The position numbers were made by a program, and so were the translations under genes. A stretch of DNA of 64,000 nt, taken from Macrocybe gigantea (taxonomy: Eukaryota; Basidiomycota; Agaricomycetes; Agaricales; Callistosporiaceae). Positions 1 through 11,272 of this stretch are shown here, one piece after another. The first letter of the stretch is position 1. Each line of letters opens with the position of its first letter. Where the stretch lies: positions 248,001 to 312,000 of the forward strand of contig SJRY01000255.1 in NCBI GenBank assembly GCA_011319805.1. Reading direction: 5' to 3'. Under the pieces are notes generated by a model. That model worked only from the letters and a program-made list of their open reading frames with translations. It was not told where the DNA came from and searched no databases.

Positions 1-1170
1 CCGTCCGCTGAAGTGGCACTCAAGCGCTGTCATCACCTTGGCACTCAAGGGTTGTCTTGACGTACCCAGTCACCTGCAACTTGTATTTCGAATTCCTGAG
101 TGGTCCAAACCGGATTGATAAGATGGCTTCCCGGAGAAAACTGACTGTGAATAATCCCTTTTGATCCCACATGTCTATAGACACCGACTACCATTGACAA
201 GCTTTCCGCTCAAAGACCATCAGCATATGACACTTGTAATCCACTCGTTTTTTCCAAGTCTGGAGGGGCAAGTTTGGGACTGCAAACTATGGGCCTAGAG
301 CGTGAGAAAAATTGCCAACACGTCGTCTCAGAGCACCCTGAAGATGCCCTTGCCCTCCTCGAGGCTTCTGTCAGAACCTCTACCTCCATCTGTCGATGAC
401 GTGCTCGCAAATCGGGAGCAAATATATCAACAATACCCTCCAAAAGGCTTTGCAAAGTGGAGGGTTTCTCGCAATACCTGGAAATGGATCTCCTCCCGCG
501 ACACCCCCTCCGCCTCCTTCTATCGTCTCTACCAGTTCGTCATTATTGGCTGGACACTCCAGTTCGTAATGAGCTCGAATACTTTTGTACTTCTCATCCA
601 GCCTGGGCGGTCTCTGACCTCCCAGACCCCATGGACACCGACCCGCCCGGTACGCATTCCTCGCAGGGCTCACGTACCTCATATGCGAGGCATTCAACCG
701 GCGCATCGAGCTTGGACTTCCGAGGAACGCGCCAGCTATCGTCATAGACTGGGATGAGCTCCAGAATCGTCCAAAAGTGTTGGAGGACGTGCCCAAATGG
801 GCAACATGTGTTCCTCCACTCACACAGCCGCTCCGTCTTCCAGACGAAGAGGGTCGCTTTGTGGATGCTGATGACCCCGAGGCATATCCCGCAATGAAAC
901 GATTCAATATTATCATGCCTTATCCGCACATTCACTTCGTTTGATTTGAATGGTGTCATCTCTCGCTCTCGTCAATGCTGACTGGGACCTCCAGCGTCTA
1001 ATGCTGCGAATCCTTCGCTGTGGAGGGGAAGATCGTCCGGACGCAATGGCGTCAAGCCTGTGTCCGTCGGTTCAGGCCAGCCCTCGCGGTTGTTTGGGTC
1101 CGCAAATACAATTTCTATGCACCTAGGGAACGTCGCGAGGGTCCGTCGTAGTTGCTATGTCTTGGATTGA
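1..1170 (+). CDS. Unknown protein, 5' truncated
   Basis: The gene runs off the left edge and I do not recognise its family. Coding-like sequence occupies all three frames in turn: a segment at about 181-370, a second to about 456 containing PPSVDDVLANREQIYQQYPP, a third at 457-650, and a fourth at 654-938 containing APAIVIDWDELQNRPKVLED. The third and fourth changes are each repaired by one extra G (near 457 and near 650). A last exon at 995-1170 follows an intron at about 939-994 that has a CTGAC branch site and a CCAG acceptor. The junction near 370 may be an intron. The repeated -1 shifts match those seen in conserved genes elsewhere in the window, so I read this as a real gene with sequence errors; a decayed pseudogene is the alternative. 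Confidence 0.4.
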
Positions 1171-1779
1171 TGTAAGCGTTGGTATGAATATTGTACGAAA
1201 GGTTTACAGTCCGCGATCGATGCGGTTGCCAGAGCTTTTACGATGATTCTTTTGCCATGATGAACAACGTGGGTCGCCCGAGACAAACAGGCTCGTCGAG
1301 ACGTCCGAGAGTGGCGAGTGCTTGTATTGTAAGGGATGCTCACAAGCCCCCATCTTTTATTTCACTCAGCCTATATAGCGAATTTTTCGAAGCCTTGCTG
1401 ACGATTATATTGTATCATTAAGAGAGATTGACGATTGTTTCAATCTTTTTCCGATTCGAATCAGCGTAGATAGTGTTCGTCTCCACAGATGTGATCCTCA
1501 TATGTATGTGTATGTATCGATTGTTCTCGTGCTTCCTAGACTCTCGTTCTCCTCCAGCTATATAACAGTATTATGAACATTGTACTTCGGGATGCATTTT
1601 TTGGGATTGTTCACATGCCAGACTTTGTAGTACAGATGCAATGTGGTGAGGAGATAGTTAACTTAGCAGGGAGAATACAAAGCCCACCAGTTGAGAGCGT
1701 GAGAAAAACGTCTTTGTCAGACAGAAACTGCTCCGAACCAGTCATCAGAGGCCAAATATCTTGTTCACCGTGAACGACC
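1171..1779. other. Intergenic stretch, no gene seen
   Basis: No open frame here has coding character. The stretch separates the truncated left-edge gene from CWC24 and presumably holds a 3' region and the CWC24 promoter. Polypyrimidine stretches and GTATGTGTATGTAT repeats near 1502-1518 are the only visible texture. Confidence 0.5.
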
Positions 1780-2918
1780 ATGGCTTCGACGGAAGGAATC
1801 AAAGTCCCATTCTTCAAAAAGGGCAAATCACGCCCGACCACCGCTAGAAAACGCTCGCCGCCTCTTCCAGACCGTCCCGTTCCCGGTCATGCAGCGTCTT
1901 TGTCCAACGCCGCGCCTACCAAATCTGAAGTCGTGCTGCCGTCGCGCAAGGCGGCAATAAACCTCCTCACCGCGGGGACGAAGCGCACGACGTCCCAGCG
2001 TGATGATTTTGATGAGGCCGACGGAAGCTCTGGCCCACAAACAGAGATGGTCCAGACGTGAGATGGACTGCCTCTGAGGGCTCGCATGTCACCGCTGCCC
2101 TAGATATTCTTGCTGGTGACGAGGCAGAAGAACTGCTAGCCAAGCGGCGCAAAAAGGAACAGGAGGATGCCGGTGTACCCGAGGACACGTCTCTCGATGG
2201 CCAGTACAGAGGTCAAAAGGCATACCAGCAGCATCTGAAGAAGAGCACCGAGGTTCCAAAGTCAATGCGCATAGGTCCGCAGAGGAGCACGAACACCATT
2301 AGGACAGTCACCATTACTGATTACCAGCCTGACGTCTGCAAGGATTACAAAGGTATGTCTTTCCTCAGCCGGTGTTCATTCAATTCCACTAAAGCTCGGG
2401 TTTTTCTTTTTCACATTCAACAGAAACGGGCTATTGCGGATTTGGCGACACGTGTAAATTCTTGCATGATCGTGGTACCTGTGAGTGCTTTTTGTGATTG
2501 GCCTTCATCATGTCTCCGCGTTTTCAAATGCTCACCATGTACCTTTCCCCTTTTTTTCCTTCATTCCAGACCTCGCCGGCTGGCAGCTCGACAAACTCTA
2601 CGAGCAAAATGCGAACAAGCCGACAACGAGGGTGACGTGTCCGATACCGATTCGGACGATGAGGATATCCCTTTTGCGTGCCTCATCTGCCGCAAGCACT
2701 ACACCGATCCCGTCGTTACACGTTGCGGCCACTACTTCTGCTCCGCCTGCGCCATCAAACGCTTCGCCAAGACCCCAAAGTGCGCCGCGTGTGGCGCCCC
2801 CACCGGTGGCATATTCAACCGTGCGGACAAGGTCCTCGAGAAGATCAATAAGCAGAAGAAGAAAGCTGAGGGAGACGATAGTGATGGAGAGGATGCGGCG
2901 TTGAGATCGAGGGCTTAG
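1780..2918 (+). CDS. CWC24: Pre-mRNA-splicing factor CWC24 (RNF113-like), CCCH + RING
   Basis: This is the RNF113/Cwc24 family, a spliceosome factor that protects the 5' splice site before the first catalytic step. Visible parts in order: a basic N-terminus beginning [19 protein letters not shown], the conserved segment [12 protein letters not shown] leading into a CCCH finger ([16 protein letters not shown]), and a C-terminal RING finger with [20 protein letters not shown] and CAACGAPT. Introns at 2353-2423 and 2481-2569 restore the finger region exactly. Two single-base shifts remain, near 2046 and near 2619; each is repaired by one extra G in a GG pair. The first could instead be a 47-nt intron (2000-2046). 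Because the gene is essential in yeast, sequence error is likelier than decay. Start chosen at the ATG giving the conserved VPFFKK start. Confidence 0.88.
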
Positions 2919-5029
2919 ACGAGTTGCAACAGGAAAGCAATTCCGATTCGGAAGGAATTGGCCAGTGATCTGCAAAAAGGGTCTTTTCACCCTCCTCTCG
3001 TCTCTGTCAGCACCCTGCGTTCCCTTGTCTACCACTGACTTGGCTACTTGTTACAACTCAACTCTACGAATCCCTGATCCGAGTGGCAGGCGCAGGCGAA
3101 CTCCAGGCGATTAACGGATCTTTATGTGATTTGCGACGAAATCGCAAGTCGGGCCAGTGATCGAATCTATCCCCCCGCCAACAATCCCTACTCGGTTTTT
3201 TCATCCCCCGGTTGCTTCATCTCTCTTCCCCCCAACCTCCTTGGTCCTCAAGTGTTGAGCGACAACTGCGCGTCTAAGCAAGAACCTTTAAGTTTTCCAT
3301 GTAGCTGCCAAGTGGAAACAGGCGAGCAAGTGAGAAGATTCAAAAGATAACAATGGTAACAGGCGCCTACGGATCTTCATACCAATGTAATGCAAGTTGC
3401 TCCGTCACCAATTGCCCTGCCATTCTATAAACCCTGGGCCACGTATGGCGGCTGACTAACCGTTCCGTTGTTCGCCCCCGTCAGCGTCATAGTCTTTTTG
3501 GACCCTTTTCTGAAACCTGTGACGAGCAGCCTGATGGTATCCTGTCAGAATAGGAGCGCGCAAGCTCCTCGTAGCACATCTGGGGTGTCCCCAACTTGTG
3601 TGACCAGGAGTGTCCCCATTCTGCGTTGCCGCTTTCTGCTTGTGGCAACGCCCTGCATTTCCACTTCTGGGCTATTACTAGGCTGTGACATCTCGTTCCT
3701 TCTTTTACGCGCCCACTTTGCCAATTGGGCGAATCTCCTTGCGCAACGGCGATTGGCTCAATCGGGGTCTTCATATGTACGTCGCAACCTCACCGCACTT
3801 ATAGATTCGCCCTAGTTGCGAGTAGATAACGTTTAGACAGAATATATCACTACACAACTGAATATCCATGCTGTCAGACACACGCGCAGGCATTAATTAG
3901 GCCACGCGCCTGGGATCGGTGTAGTGTGAGGTCTTTTCAACATACTGCGCAAGGACAGACCACCTCGCATAGATGACTACTTATTTCTTTTTCCCGCTGT
4001 GCCCCTAACCCCCATTTAGTGGTAATTAAATCGGACAGAGGTCGATTGAGAAAAAAGAAAACGACATGACAATTGGCTCATCATGATCATCGTCTTCGCC
4101 CGTCTTGCACGCGTCTGGGCTCCAGCTATGCTTAGTCGCAAGGGGCCAGCCCATCTGACGCCCTCTCGATTTGCGCTAGTCCGTCTATGTTCTTCGACCG
4201 GGAAACTAATATCAACGAAGACGCGTGCATGAGTTCATGTGTCGCGGGTTCTTATGATCGACACCAAAAAAAGAACGACAGCCTCCGCAGAACAGCGGTC
4301 CAGTCTTCCTCGTTGCAGAAACACAAAAACATTGTTCTTGTCGCCGTGCTGATTTTCCAATGGCCGTCTGCGGTGACTCCTCGCATTTGCCGAGTCTTTG
4401 ACAGATCCCGGACCCGAATTTCTCTTCGCAAGCGTTAATAGGAAGAGCAAAGGGCATGACACGAAGCATGCCCGAGTCTGGAAAAAAGATCGACGTTGCT
4501 TTTGGTTTTCTCCGACCCTCAGCGACGAGTCTAAATAAGGATTAGGGATGGAAGAGTGAAACGGTAGGCAAGATTGCCCATGAGCTGCGATCTAAGGATA
4601 CGGGAGACACCAACAGTGTTATCTCTCCTATCTGGTTTTACAAAACGATTTCCTTTTTTCACAGGATGTGAGAGTTCTCTGCTATTCGGACATCGGTCTA
4701 GGCATTTCGTGCGACGTCTGAACTCCGCGAAATTGAAGTATGTATTGAACGGGTTTAATGAACACCACGTACCAACTGTCAATACGCTTGACTTATGCAT
4801 ACAGTGAGACCCAGAGATCAAGAAGGAAAAGACCAAGATGCATTATCCGGTGATATGGATTAATTATATCGTACTTCCCAGCGTAGGGTGGCATGATTAA
4901 CCAAATGTCATAGGTCCATGTGTACGACGAGTGGTCTGAGACAAGATAACGAACCGAAAAAAAAAACGAGAAAGCGAAGCGCGATGCGCGGCGATGACAG
5001 CGGGGTGTAGAGGACGGCAGGTGGCCCAA
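2919..5029. other. 2.1-kb gene-free stretch
   Basis: Only short open frames without coding character are present on either strand. It contains several AT-rich patches and probably the 3' regions of CWC24 and the minus-strand zinc-finger gene, which converge on it. I see no transposase-like frame, terminal repeat or tRNA. Confidence 0.5.
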
Positions 5030-6070
5030 CTAGGAGGGCATTTCGTCGCAACCGTTGTCTAGATGTCGTTTGAGGGAGTCGGCTCTGGGGACGTGTGGTG
5101 CAAAATTGCAATAATCAATACAACGAAAAGCGGAGATAAGAACGGAAATGGCGGAGGAAAGCCGGCAGGGCTGGAACGAACAAATACAGGGAAGGAGGGA
5201 GGGGTGAACGGATGTCCGATACGAACCTGCTAAACTCTTTCTCACAAAACCGACAGCGATGCAGAATAGGTGTAGCGAGATGTTGGGTTTCGTGATGGCG
5301 CTTGCGATCGTGGGACCGCGAAAACGTCTTGCCACACCTTTCACAGAGGAAGCGTTCCCCGGCGCTAGAGGACGACGACACAGGCGGACCCGGCGCTATT
5401 TGTGGTTTCCCGGAACTTTTCGACGACGACGTTCGGTGCGAGGAGCTAGCCGCCGTTCGGCTGGCTGGTAGTACCGACGCCACAGGCGGGTACACAGAGC
5501 CAATGTAGTGACCCTGTCTTTCCGCCGGACTGTCAGGAGACTGTGGCGGCATGGCTATTTGCCTCGGGGGATAGGTGTTGTTGTTGTAAGACTGGACCAT
5601 ATCCGTCGGGGTTGGGATAAATGGGCCTGCGTCGCTATGCTGTCGGGATGAGGGGTATTGGCCGGCGTAGTACGAGCCTTGGCCATACGGCGACTGGCTG
5701 AGGTGAGACGAGGATGCACCCGCCTGGGGTTCGTAGTATCGCTCATGCTCACTACCACTCGCAGAATACCTGTGTGGCGGCTGGGTTACCATCGGCGTCA
5801 TGCCGCGATAGTAGGGACCCTGTTGCGTCGCTTCCAAAGTCGATGTTTCAGCACACAGGTCACACCAGACAAACGGGAAAGAGGTGATGAAGAAGGGCAA
5901 AGCCAATTACCTTCGTTCACGTTACCGGAACTCTGAACATAGTATTGCCCATGAGTGTATGGTGACGCCACAGCATGCTGGAACTGAGGGTCATCATTTC
6001 GGGGAACTTGCTCACTGGGATAACTTGTGCTTGGCTCATCATAAGCGTACCTACGTGAATGGTGGTCCAT
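5030..6070 (-). CDS. Two-finger C2H2 zinc-finger protein, probable transcription factor
   Basis: Three exons on the minus strand: 6070-5911, 5830-5227 and 5084-5030, with introns at 5831-5910 and 5085-5226. The N-terminal two thirds is low-complexity, rich in Ser, Gln, Tyr and Pro. The C-terminus carries two adjacent C2H2 fingers: CERCGKTFSRSHDRKRHHET and then CRFCEKEFSR, split by the second intron and completed as ADSLKRHLDNGC in the last exon. The frame is unbroken across all three exons. A C-terminal finger pair after a disordered region is common in fungal DNA-binding regulators; its targets cannot be told from sequence. An ATG at 6070 gives the coherent start MDHHSRRYAYDEPS. Confidence 0.8.
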
Positions 6071-7517
6071 TGGCGAGTCGATGGATCAAACCGGTGGCGG
6101 GGGCGCCACTCGAATAGGCGTACGGGGGGATAGTGAGCAAAGAGCTGAGCGAGGAATCGTCCTTTAATAGCCCGGAACCGCCCAGGTGTCATGGCCAGGA
6201 TAGCTTTTATCGGAGAAGCCGGTTTCAGATGTACGAAGGCAGGTGCTGAGATCCCTATGCCCGAAGGACGGAAGCTTCCGTCTAATTTGTACACACGCTA
6301 TCAGCGGTTAACCAACTAAGTAAAACTACGAGGGCAGTGTCAACGAGGCAGAGACAGAAAAGTTTGCGCACCCTTCCATTTCAAGAGGCATGTTTAATTT
6401 GAAGGGAGAAAAATCGCGTTTCCTTGATGGATGCCTCATTGGACAGGCCGCTAGTGTCTCAGAGTCACCCGCGCTAGCCTAGGATTTCCTGGGATGCTTT
6501 GGGTAAGGTTAAGATGGCGAATCTGTAGATAGCGTGCCTTCCAACATCAGTTTCGGTAGCGGTGGAGACAATCGAAAAATTGGAAACCACAAATGGTTAG
6601 ATCTGACCAAAATATCAAATACACAGATGTAAACGATGACTGATATTAACAAGCTTGAAAAAAAATACACATTGGAATGCTCAAGGTGCAATACGTCCGG
6701 TGTACAGACGAACATACTCACATCGCCGTTTAGAAGCCTTCTAGTGGAAGTTTGTTGAGATGCTTGCAATCTAATAACCACTCTGGGTCCGAATTGGGGA
6801 TTTGAGCGGTATATCAAGCCGGGCATTTCTCGCTGCGCAAAGGAGATAATAAGCAGACGAAATGTTCACCGACTCCAGAAAGAACCGAAACTCCGATTCC
6901 TGTTGTCAAATTGACGGATTGAGTCATGAAATGCGTCGTTGAGGATGAAAGGAAGATGAAACCTATCAGAAAATCCTCGGAACTATGCCATTAACGGTCC
7001 GATTGTACCTCGCAGAATTCAAGATTATAAACAGGTGCAATACGGAACGAAGTCGCAATGAATGACTGTTGTCATGATATGCAAAACACATCAAGTCCCT
7101 TCCCTTTCGTCCGAACTAGGTGCCTGTAAGCCTCGTATAACGACATCCAGCGGAGCGACGTTGCCAGCAGCAAAGTCCGGCTACATGAGACATTGAGGCG
7201 GTGTACAAACTGAAAGACTTCAAAAGCCAGAAGCTGTTAAGACCCAAGGCTCGCCGAGAACTCCAGCCGTAGCAAAACGCCGAGTGATGAAGCTTGGCCG
7301 GAGCGCAGTAGAATATACCTACAGCATGCCGAGGTTTTTTTTCTTCCTTTCCCATTGGGTAATGAGCACGTAAGAATAATGGATGAGCATGGTCCGCACG
7401 AGGGAGCGGAGGATCAAAAACGGAGATGGATTGACCTGTGTCGACGCCGGCGCCAAACAGTGCCACACAAGCGATCATTCCAATGTATTGGATGAACCTG
7501 CACAAATCCCTTAAAGA
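6071..7517. other. Divergent intergenic region, no gene seen
   Basis: This 1.4-kb stretch lies between the start codons of the zinc-finger gene (minus) and ppg1 (plus), so it holds both promoters. No open frame here looks coding. Confidence 0.5.
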
Positions 7518-8835
7518 ATGGCGCCCTTCGATCTCGACGCGTGCATCCAGCAGCTGCTGCGCAAGCAGCTTTTACATGAAGCCCTGTTACGCGAGATATG
7601 TGAAAAGACCAAAGAGGTTCTAATGAGGGAGTCGAACGTGGTTCATGTCAGCGCTCCAGTGACTGTCGTTGGCGACATACATGGGTGAGTCATGGTTCGC
7701 CCTTGCATCCGCCGCGTTCCCTGATCATTCATTCAAGCCAGTTTTACGACCTGATCGAAATATTTCGCATAGGAGGATATGCTCCAAATACAAACTACCT
7801 CTTTCTCGGTATGAAAAAGCCTTTCAGGGAGGGACATCGTTTACGAATCATTCATTTCAGGCGACTACGTCGACCGCGGCCTTTTCAGCGTCGAGACTAT
7901 CTCTCTCTTAACTTGCCTGAAGCTAAGATACCCCGACCGAGTGCAGCTTATCCGAGGAAATCATGAGTCTCGTGCAGTCACCCAGGTTCGTGTTTGATCG
8001 GTGTCCTAGTACTTAGTGTCTTTCTCACCTTCATGCGCCAGACATATGGGTTTTACACCGAATGTGTTAGAAAATACGGCGCCTCACACGTGTGGACATA
8101 TTTCACCGACATGTTTGACTTCCTGACACTGTCCGTCGTCATTGACGATCGAATATTCTGTGTACATGGAGGTAAAGACAGACCCTGCAGATACGGCGCG
8201 CTCGGCTGCTGAGTGATCGCGTTAGGGCTTTCTCCATCCATTCACTCAATCGACCAGATCAAAGTGGTCGACAGATTCCGAGGTATGTAATGTCCGCTGG
8301 TGTGATCGTTTCCTTGCTTCACTGTCGTCTCAGAGATTCCCCATGAGGGACCCATGGCAGACCTCGTATGGTCTGACCCTGATCCGGAAAAAGAGGACTT
8401 TGCCATTTCACCTCGGTCTGCATTTTTTTTCTTGCTGTTTCACGTTATCAAATCCTGAACATGCATTCGCAGTGGGGCTGGGTATACCTTTGGCTCCGGA
8501 GTTGTTCACAAATTTCTAGACCAAAATAAGATGACACACATCCTTCGGGCTCATCAGCTGTGTATGGAGGGCTATGCATCGTTGTTTGATAAACATCTGT
8601 CTACAGTTTGGTCGGCGCCCAATTATTGCTATCGATGCGGTAATTCAGCGAGCATTCTGGAAGTGGGTCCTGGCGGTTCAATGTACTTCAATGTCTTCGA
8701 TGCAGCACCCGAGAATGAAAGGGATGGCCCCAGTCAGCAGGTGCAAAATGCGGGTGGCAAGGCAAGTTTCATTCACCCAACCACATCCGTTGATCTGACG
8801 CCGGTTTGCTGTAGCTACCTGAGTATTTCCTGTAG
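7518..8835 (+). CDS. ppg1: PP2A-like Ser/Thr phosphatase catalytic subunit Ppg1
   Basis: This is a metal-dependent Ser/Thr phosphatase of the PPP family. All signature motifs are present after splicing: GDIHG, GDYVDRG, GNHES, and HGGLSPS, plus [11 protein letters not shown]. The wording [16 protein letters not shown] and the sequence around YRCGN match the Ppg1 subgroup better than PP2A or PP4; yeast Ppg1 is the catalytic subunit of the Far/STRIPAK-type complex. Introns include 7685-7737, 7809-7860 and 7986-8041. The last intron, 8762-8814, has a GC-AG donor (AAG|GCAAGT); using it yields the C-terminus PEYFL, matching the conserved YFL tail that is carboxymethylated in PP2A-type subunits. The reading frame is intact throughout. 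It converges on the CRAL-TRIO gene. Confidence 0.93.
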
Positions 8836-9016
8836 TCCAAGCGAGAAAGATGTACAGATCAGTCCACCGTACATACCCATGCTACACATAGACGTTCGAC
8901 CGATCGCCTCACGAAGGGTTTGCGGCCCTAGCCTCTCGCAATCCCGTCGTGCATGAGATATGGTCATCATCCCTAGGCCGCTAGGGCTGTTGCGATAGCA
9001 TCTCAGCGGAAGAGCT

Positions 9017-11111
9017 TCAGGGGGAGAAAATGTGCCACACTGCTGGCATGTTTCGGTAGAGGGCTGCCACCCTGATTCTTCGAGCTCTGATAGCAACGAC
9101 ACACAACAGAGTGATTATCCCGAATGCGATTTGTTTTCGCCACCGTAACCAGAAAAGATATAGAAGAGTGCGAGCGAGGTCTCTTTTCCGTCGCCGGCCA
9201 TGCCAAAGGTGAGGAGGGCCGTAGGATGTCGAAACCGGATATCCAAAAAAGGGATTCAGACCAGAAGTCGGTGAGACTGATGTGTGGTGCGCGGTTGAAG
9301 GTGAAGGGGCAGTGTTCTCGCTTGCGTTAGAAGGCGACGTTGCCCAGGTTCGTGTCTGTGCCTGTAAGGGGTTATCTAGATGTAGAGACGGTAGGTCTCC
9401 GCCGTAATCTAGCATGCATTAGCTAGGATTGCTTAATGACAACGGGGCTGTGAAATAACCTTTTGGCAGAGCAGAAGGCGTAAAATAATCAACTAGTGTC
9501 CCCTGCGAAGCGAAGAAGATTCTGTTCAAGGCGGATGCCGGTAATACACGTCTGTGGGTAATAAGGATCAGTAGCTAGGTTAATGGAATGCCGGGCTGAC
9601 TTGATGATATTCCACGTTCCTGCATGAGTCCAAGAGTAGTTTAGCATAAAAACTGAAAAAGGGCACGAATCGTTCAGAAGGGAATCGCGATGCTGTGTTC
9701 ATGGCATTACCTCCAGCTAGCATTCCCGGGAATCGGGGAATTACCTCACGAAGCGTCCAAGTAAGAAGTTGAATATCCTGCTCATCACCGAGGCCCAAAT
9801 ATCATGAATTGAGAAAGTGCAATCGAGAAAAATGCCCACCAAGCTCATATACGAAAATTCCTTTAGGTCCAATAGAACGACGTATTGGAGAATCGGAGGA
9901 CTTGCCGTATCGGCATTCAGAGACATTAGGTGAGTCCGTAACCCCTCGAATTTTTGGACAATGGAAGGTTTAACGTCGACAGTAAATTTCTGAAAGGAAG
10001 CTAGCTCGATAGCTACTAATGGCCTTCCAAAGGGATCCAAGGCAGTAGCAGGCAAGCAGTGAATGGCTGGGAATGAGAGGGACGGCTGCGACAGCCGCAG
10101 GTGACTGAACCTCCATACGAGGTTCTTCCGAATGGCTTCCAACGTGAAGGATCGTGTAAAATTATTGCGCTAGAAAATGAAGTCATATAAGCATGTCTCG
10201 GGCAGGGGAATTCAGCGAAAGTGTAACCCTGTATATTCGAAATAAGGAAGCTGGCTAGCTGATTCAATATACCAGCGCAACTCAGACGGTGATAGAAGAA
10301 CGTACATGTGTCATTCAACCATTCCATAGCCCATTCCGTTGCTTCCGGGCTGAGCTCCAACTCGTCGATAATGGAAGGCAGAACGTCTCGAATGATAATG
10401 GCTTGCAGAGCGAGAAGACTCTCTTCATGAGTTCTATACTGATCCAGCAAGTTTTGATAGTTCGCCTCCAGAACTTTTCGAATACTGCTGTCCATTGGCT
10501 CAAACATGAGGCAAGACGTCCTTTCCTCGCAAATTGCAATGCAGATTTTGCGGTTCGGTCCAGTGCAACGTCTGCCAGCAAAACGAAGACATTTGATTAA
10601 CAATATTCCCACACTACATTTAGCAGTCTACCTTCGTCCTAATGCATGATGAGTACATACTTTTGTAACCGGCGGATTTACCTGAGGTAAATCGCATTAA
10701 ACGAGTATGGCAGAGAAGGCATATAAAGATAGACAGAGGAACTTCTGAACTCTATCACTATCTGAAATGCTGCTATCTCATCATACGAAGCATTCGCCGT
10801 CTGATCCTTGAATCCGTTGCGACCGAAAACAGCGGCAAACCAAGCGGAGACATACAAAGTATTTTCAAGGTTATCCGAGCAATCCAGGATGCAAGGTGAT
10901 TGAATGAAAAAAAAGGGCGCCAGAGCGGAGCAGAATAAGGCGTTGACTGGAGCTGCCGCGGAGTAGGTGAATGCTGGACAAGAGGGGAGATATGCAGACG
11001 GCTCAAGTTCCATTCATCCGTCATCAAAGCATGCACGACAGAACGCATAGTTCTCGCAGACGTCCATTCTGATACCATTGTCCAAACCATGCCAATGCCA
11101 GCATCGACCAT
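9017..11111 (-). CDS. CRAL-TRIO (Sec14-like) protein with C-terminal membrane segment
   Basis: A multi-exon minus-strand gene. The C-terminal half has CRAL-TRIO lipid-binding fold motifs: LDPFGRPLVAIELASFQKF, PILQYVVLLDLKEFSYMSL, LLTWTLREVIPRFPGMLAG, MLNYSWTHAGTWNIIK, and VLPASALNRIFFASQGTLVD. The end of that domain is joined by an intron (about 9369-9419 region) to a Ser/Pro-rich linker starting DYGGDLPSLHLDNPL, then a basic stretch and one hydrophobic segment (WRKQIAFGIITLLCVVAI), so the protein is probably tail-anchored. Sec14-type domains move lipids between membranes. The N-terminal half (11111 to about 10680) is unrecognised. At least three single-base shifts break the frame (near 9.64, 10.5 and 11.03 kb). 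Start from ATG 11111 is plausible but unproven. Confidence 0.72.
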
Positions 11112-11164
11112 CCCGATAGCCTATCATGCAGAAAATCCGGGATCAGGATTGTCAGAGCGACCCT

Positions 11165-11187
11165 AACCTTAACACGTGGTTAAGGTT
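11165..11187. promoter_or_regulatory. Palindromic E-box element in a divergent promoter
   Basis: A 9-bp inverted repeat, AACCTTAAC and GTTAAGGTT, surrounds ACGTG so that a CACGTG E-box (11173-11178) sits at the centre. The element lies in the 161 bp between the start codons of the CRAL-TRIO gene and the SET-domain gene. CACGTG is the core site for fungal bHLH factors such as Pho4, Cbf1 and Ino2/4; which factor binds here is unknown. Confidence 0.55.
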
Positions 11188-11272
11188 CTGACTTTTTTGC
11201 GCAAAGCGTTAGGTCTGACTCTAGCATAGCCGCTTGTCCATCGTGACGCTCTCATCCTGCTTCATTGACGCG

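Noticed and set aside
302..757. Independent 151-codon gene at the left edge
   Set aside because: Its frame is only one part of a protein whose conserved-looking sequence continues in two other frames after one-base repairs.
9017..9415. Separate 132-residue single-pass membrane protein
   Set aside because: A GT-AG intron joins its third codon onward to the end of the CRAL-TRIO gene, giving the continuous LPK-DYGGDLPSL; the ATG at 9415 is inside the intron acceptor.
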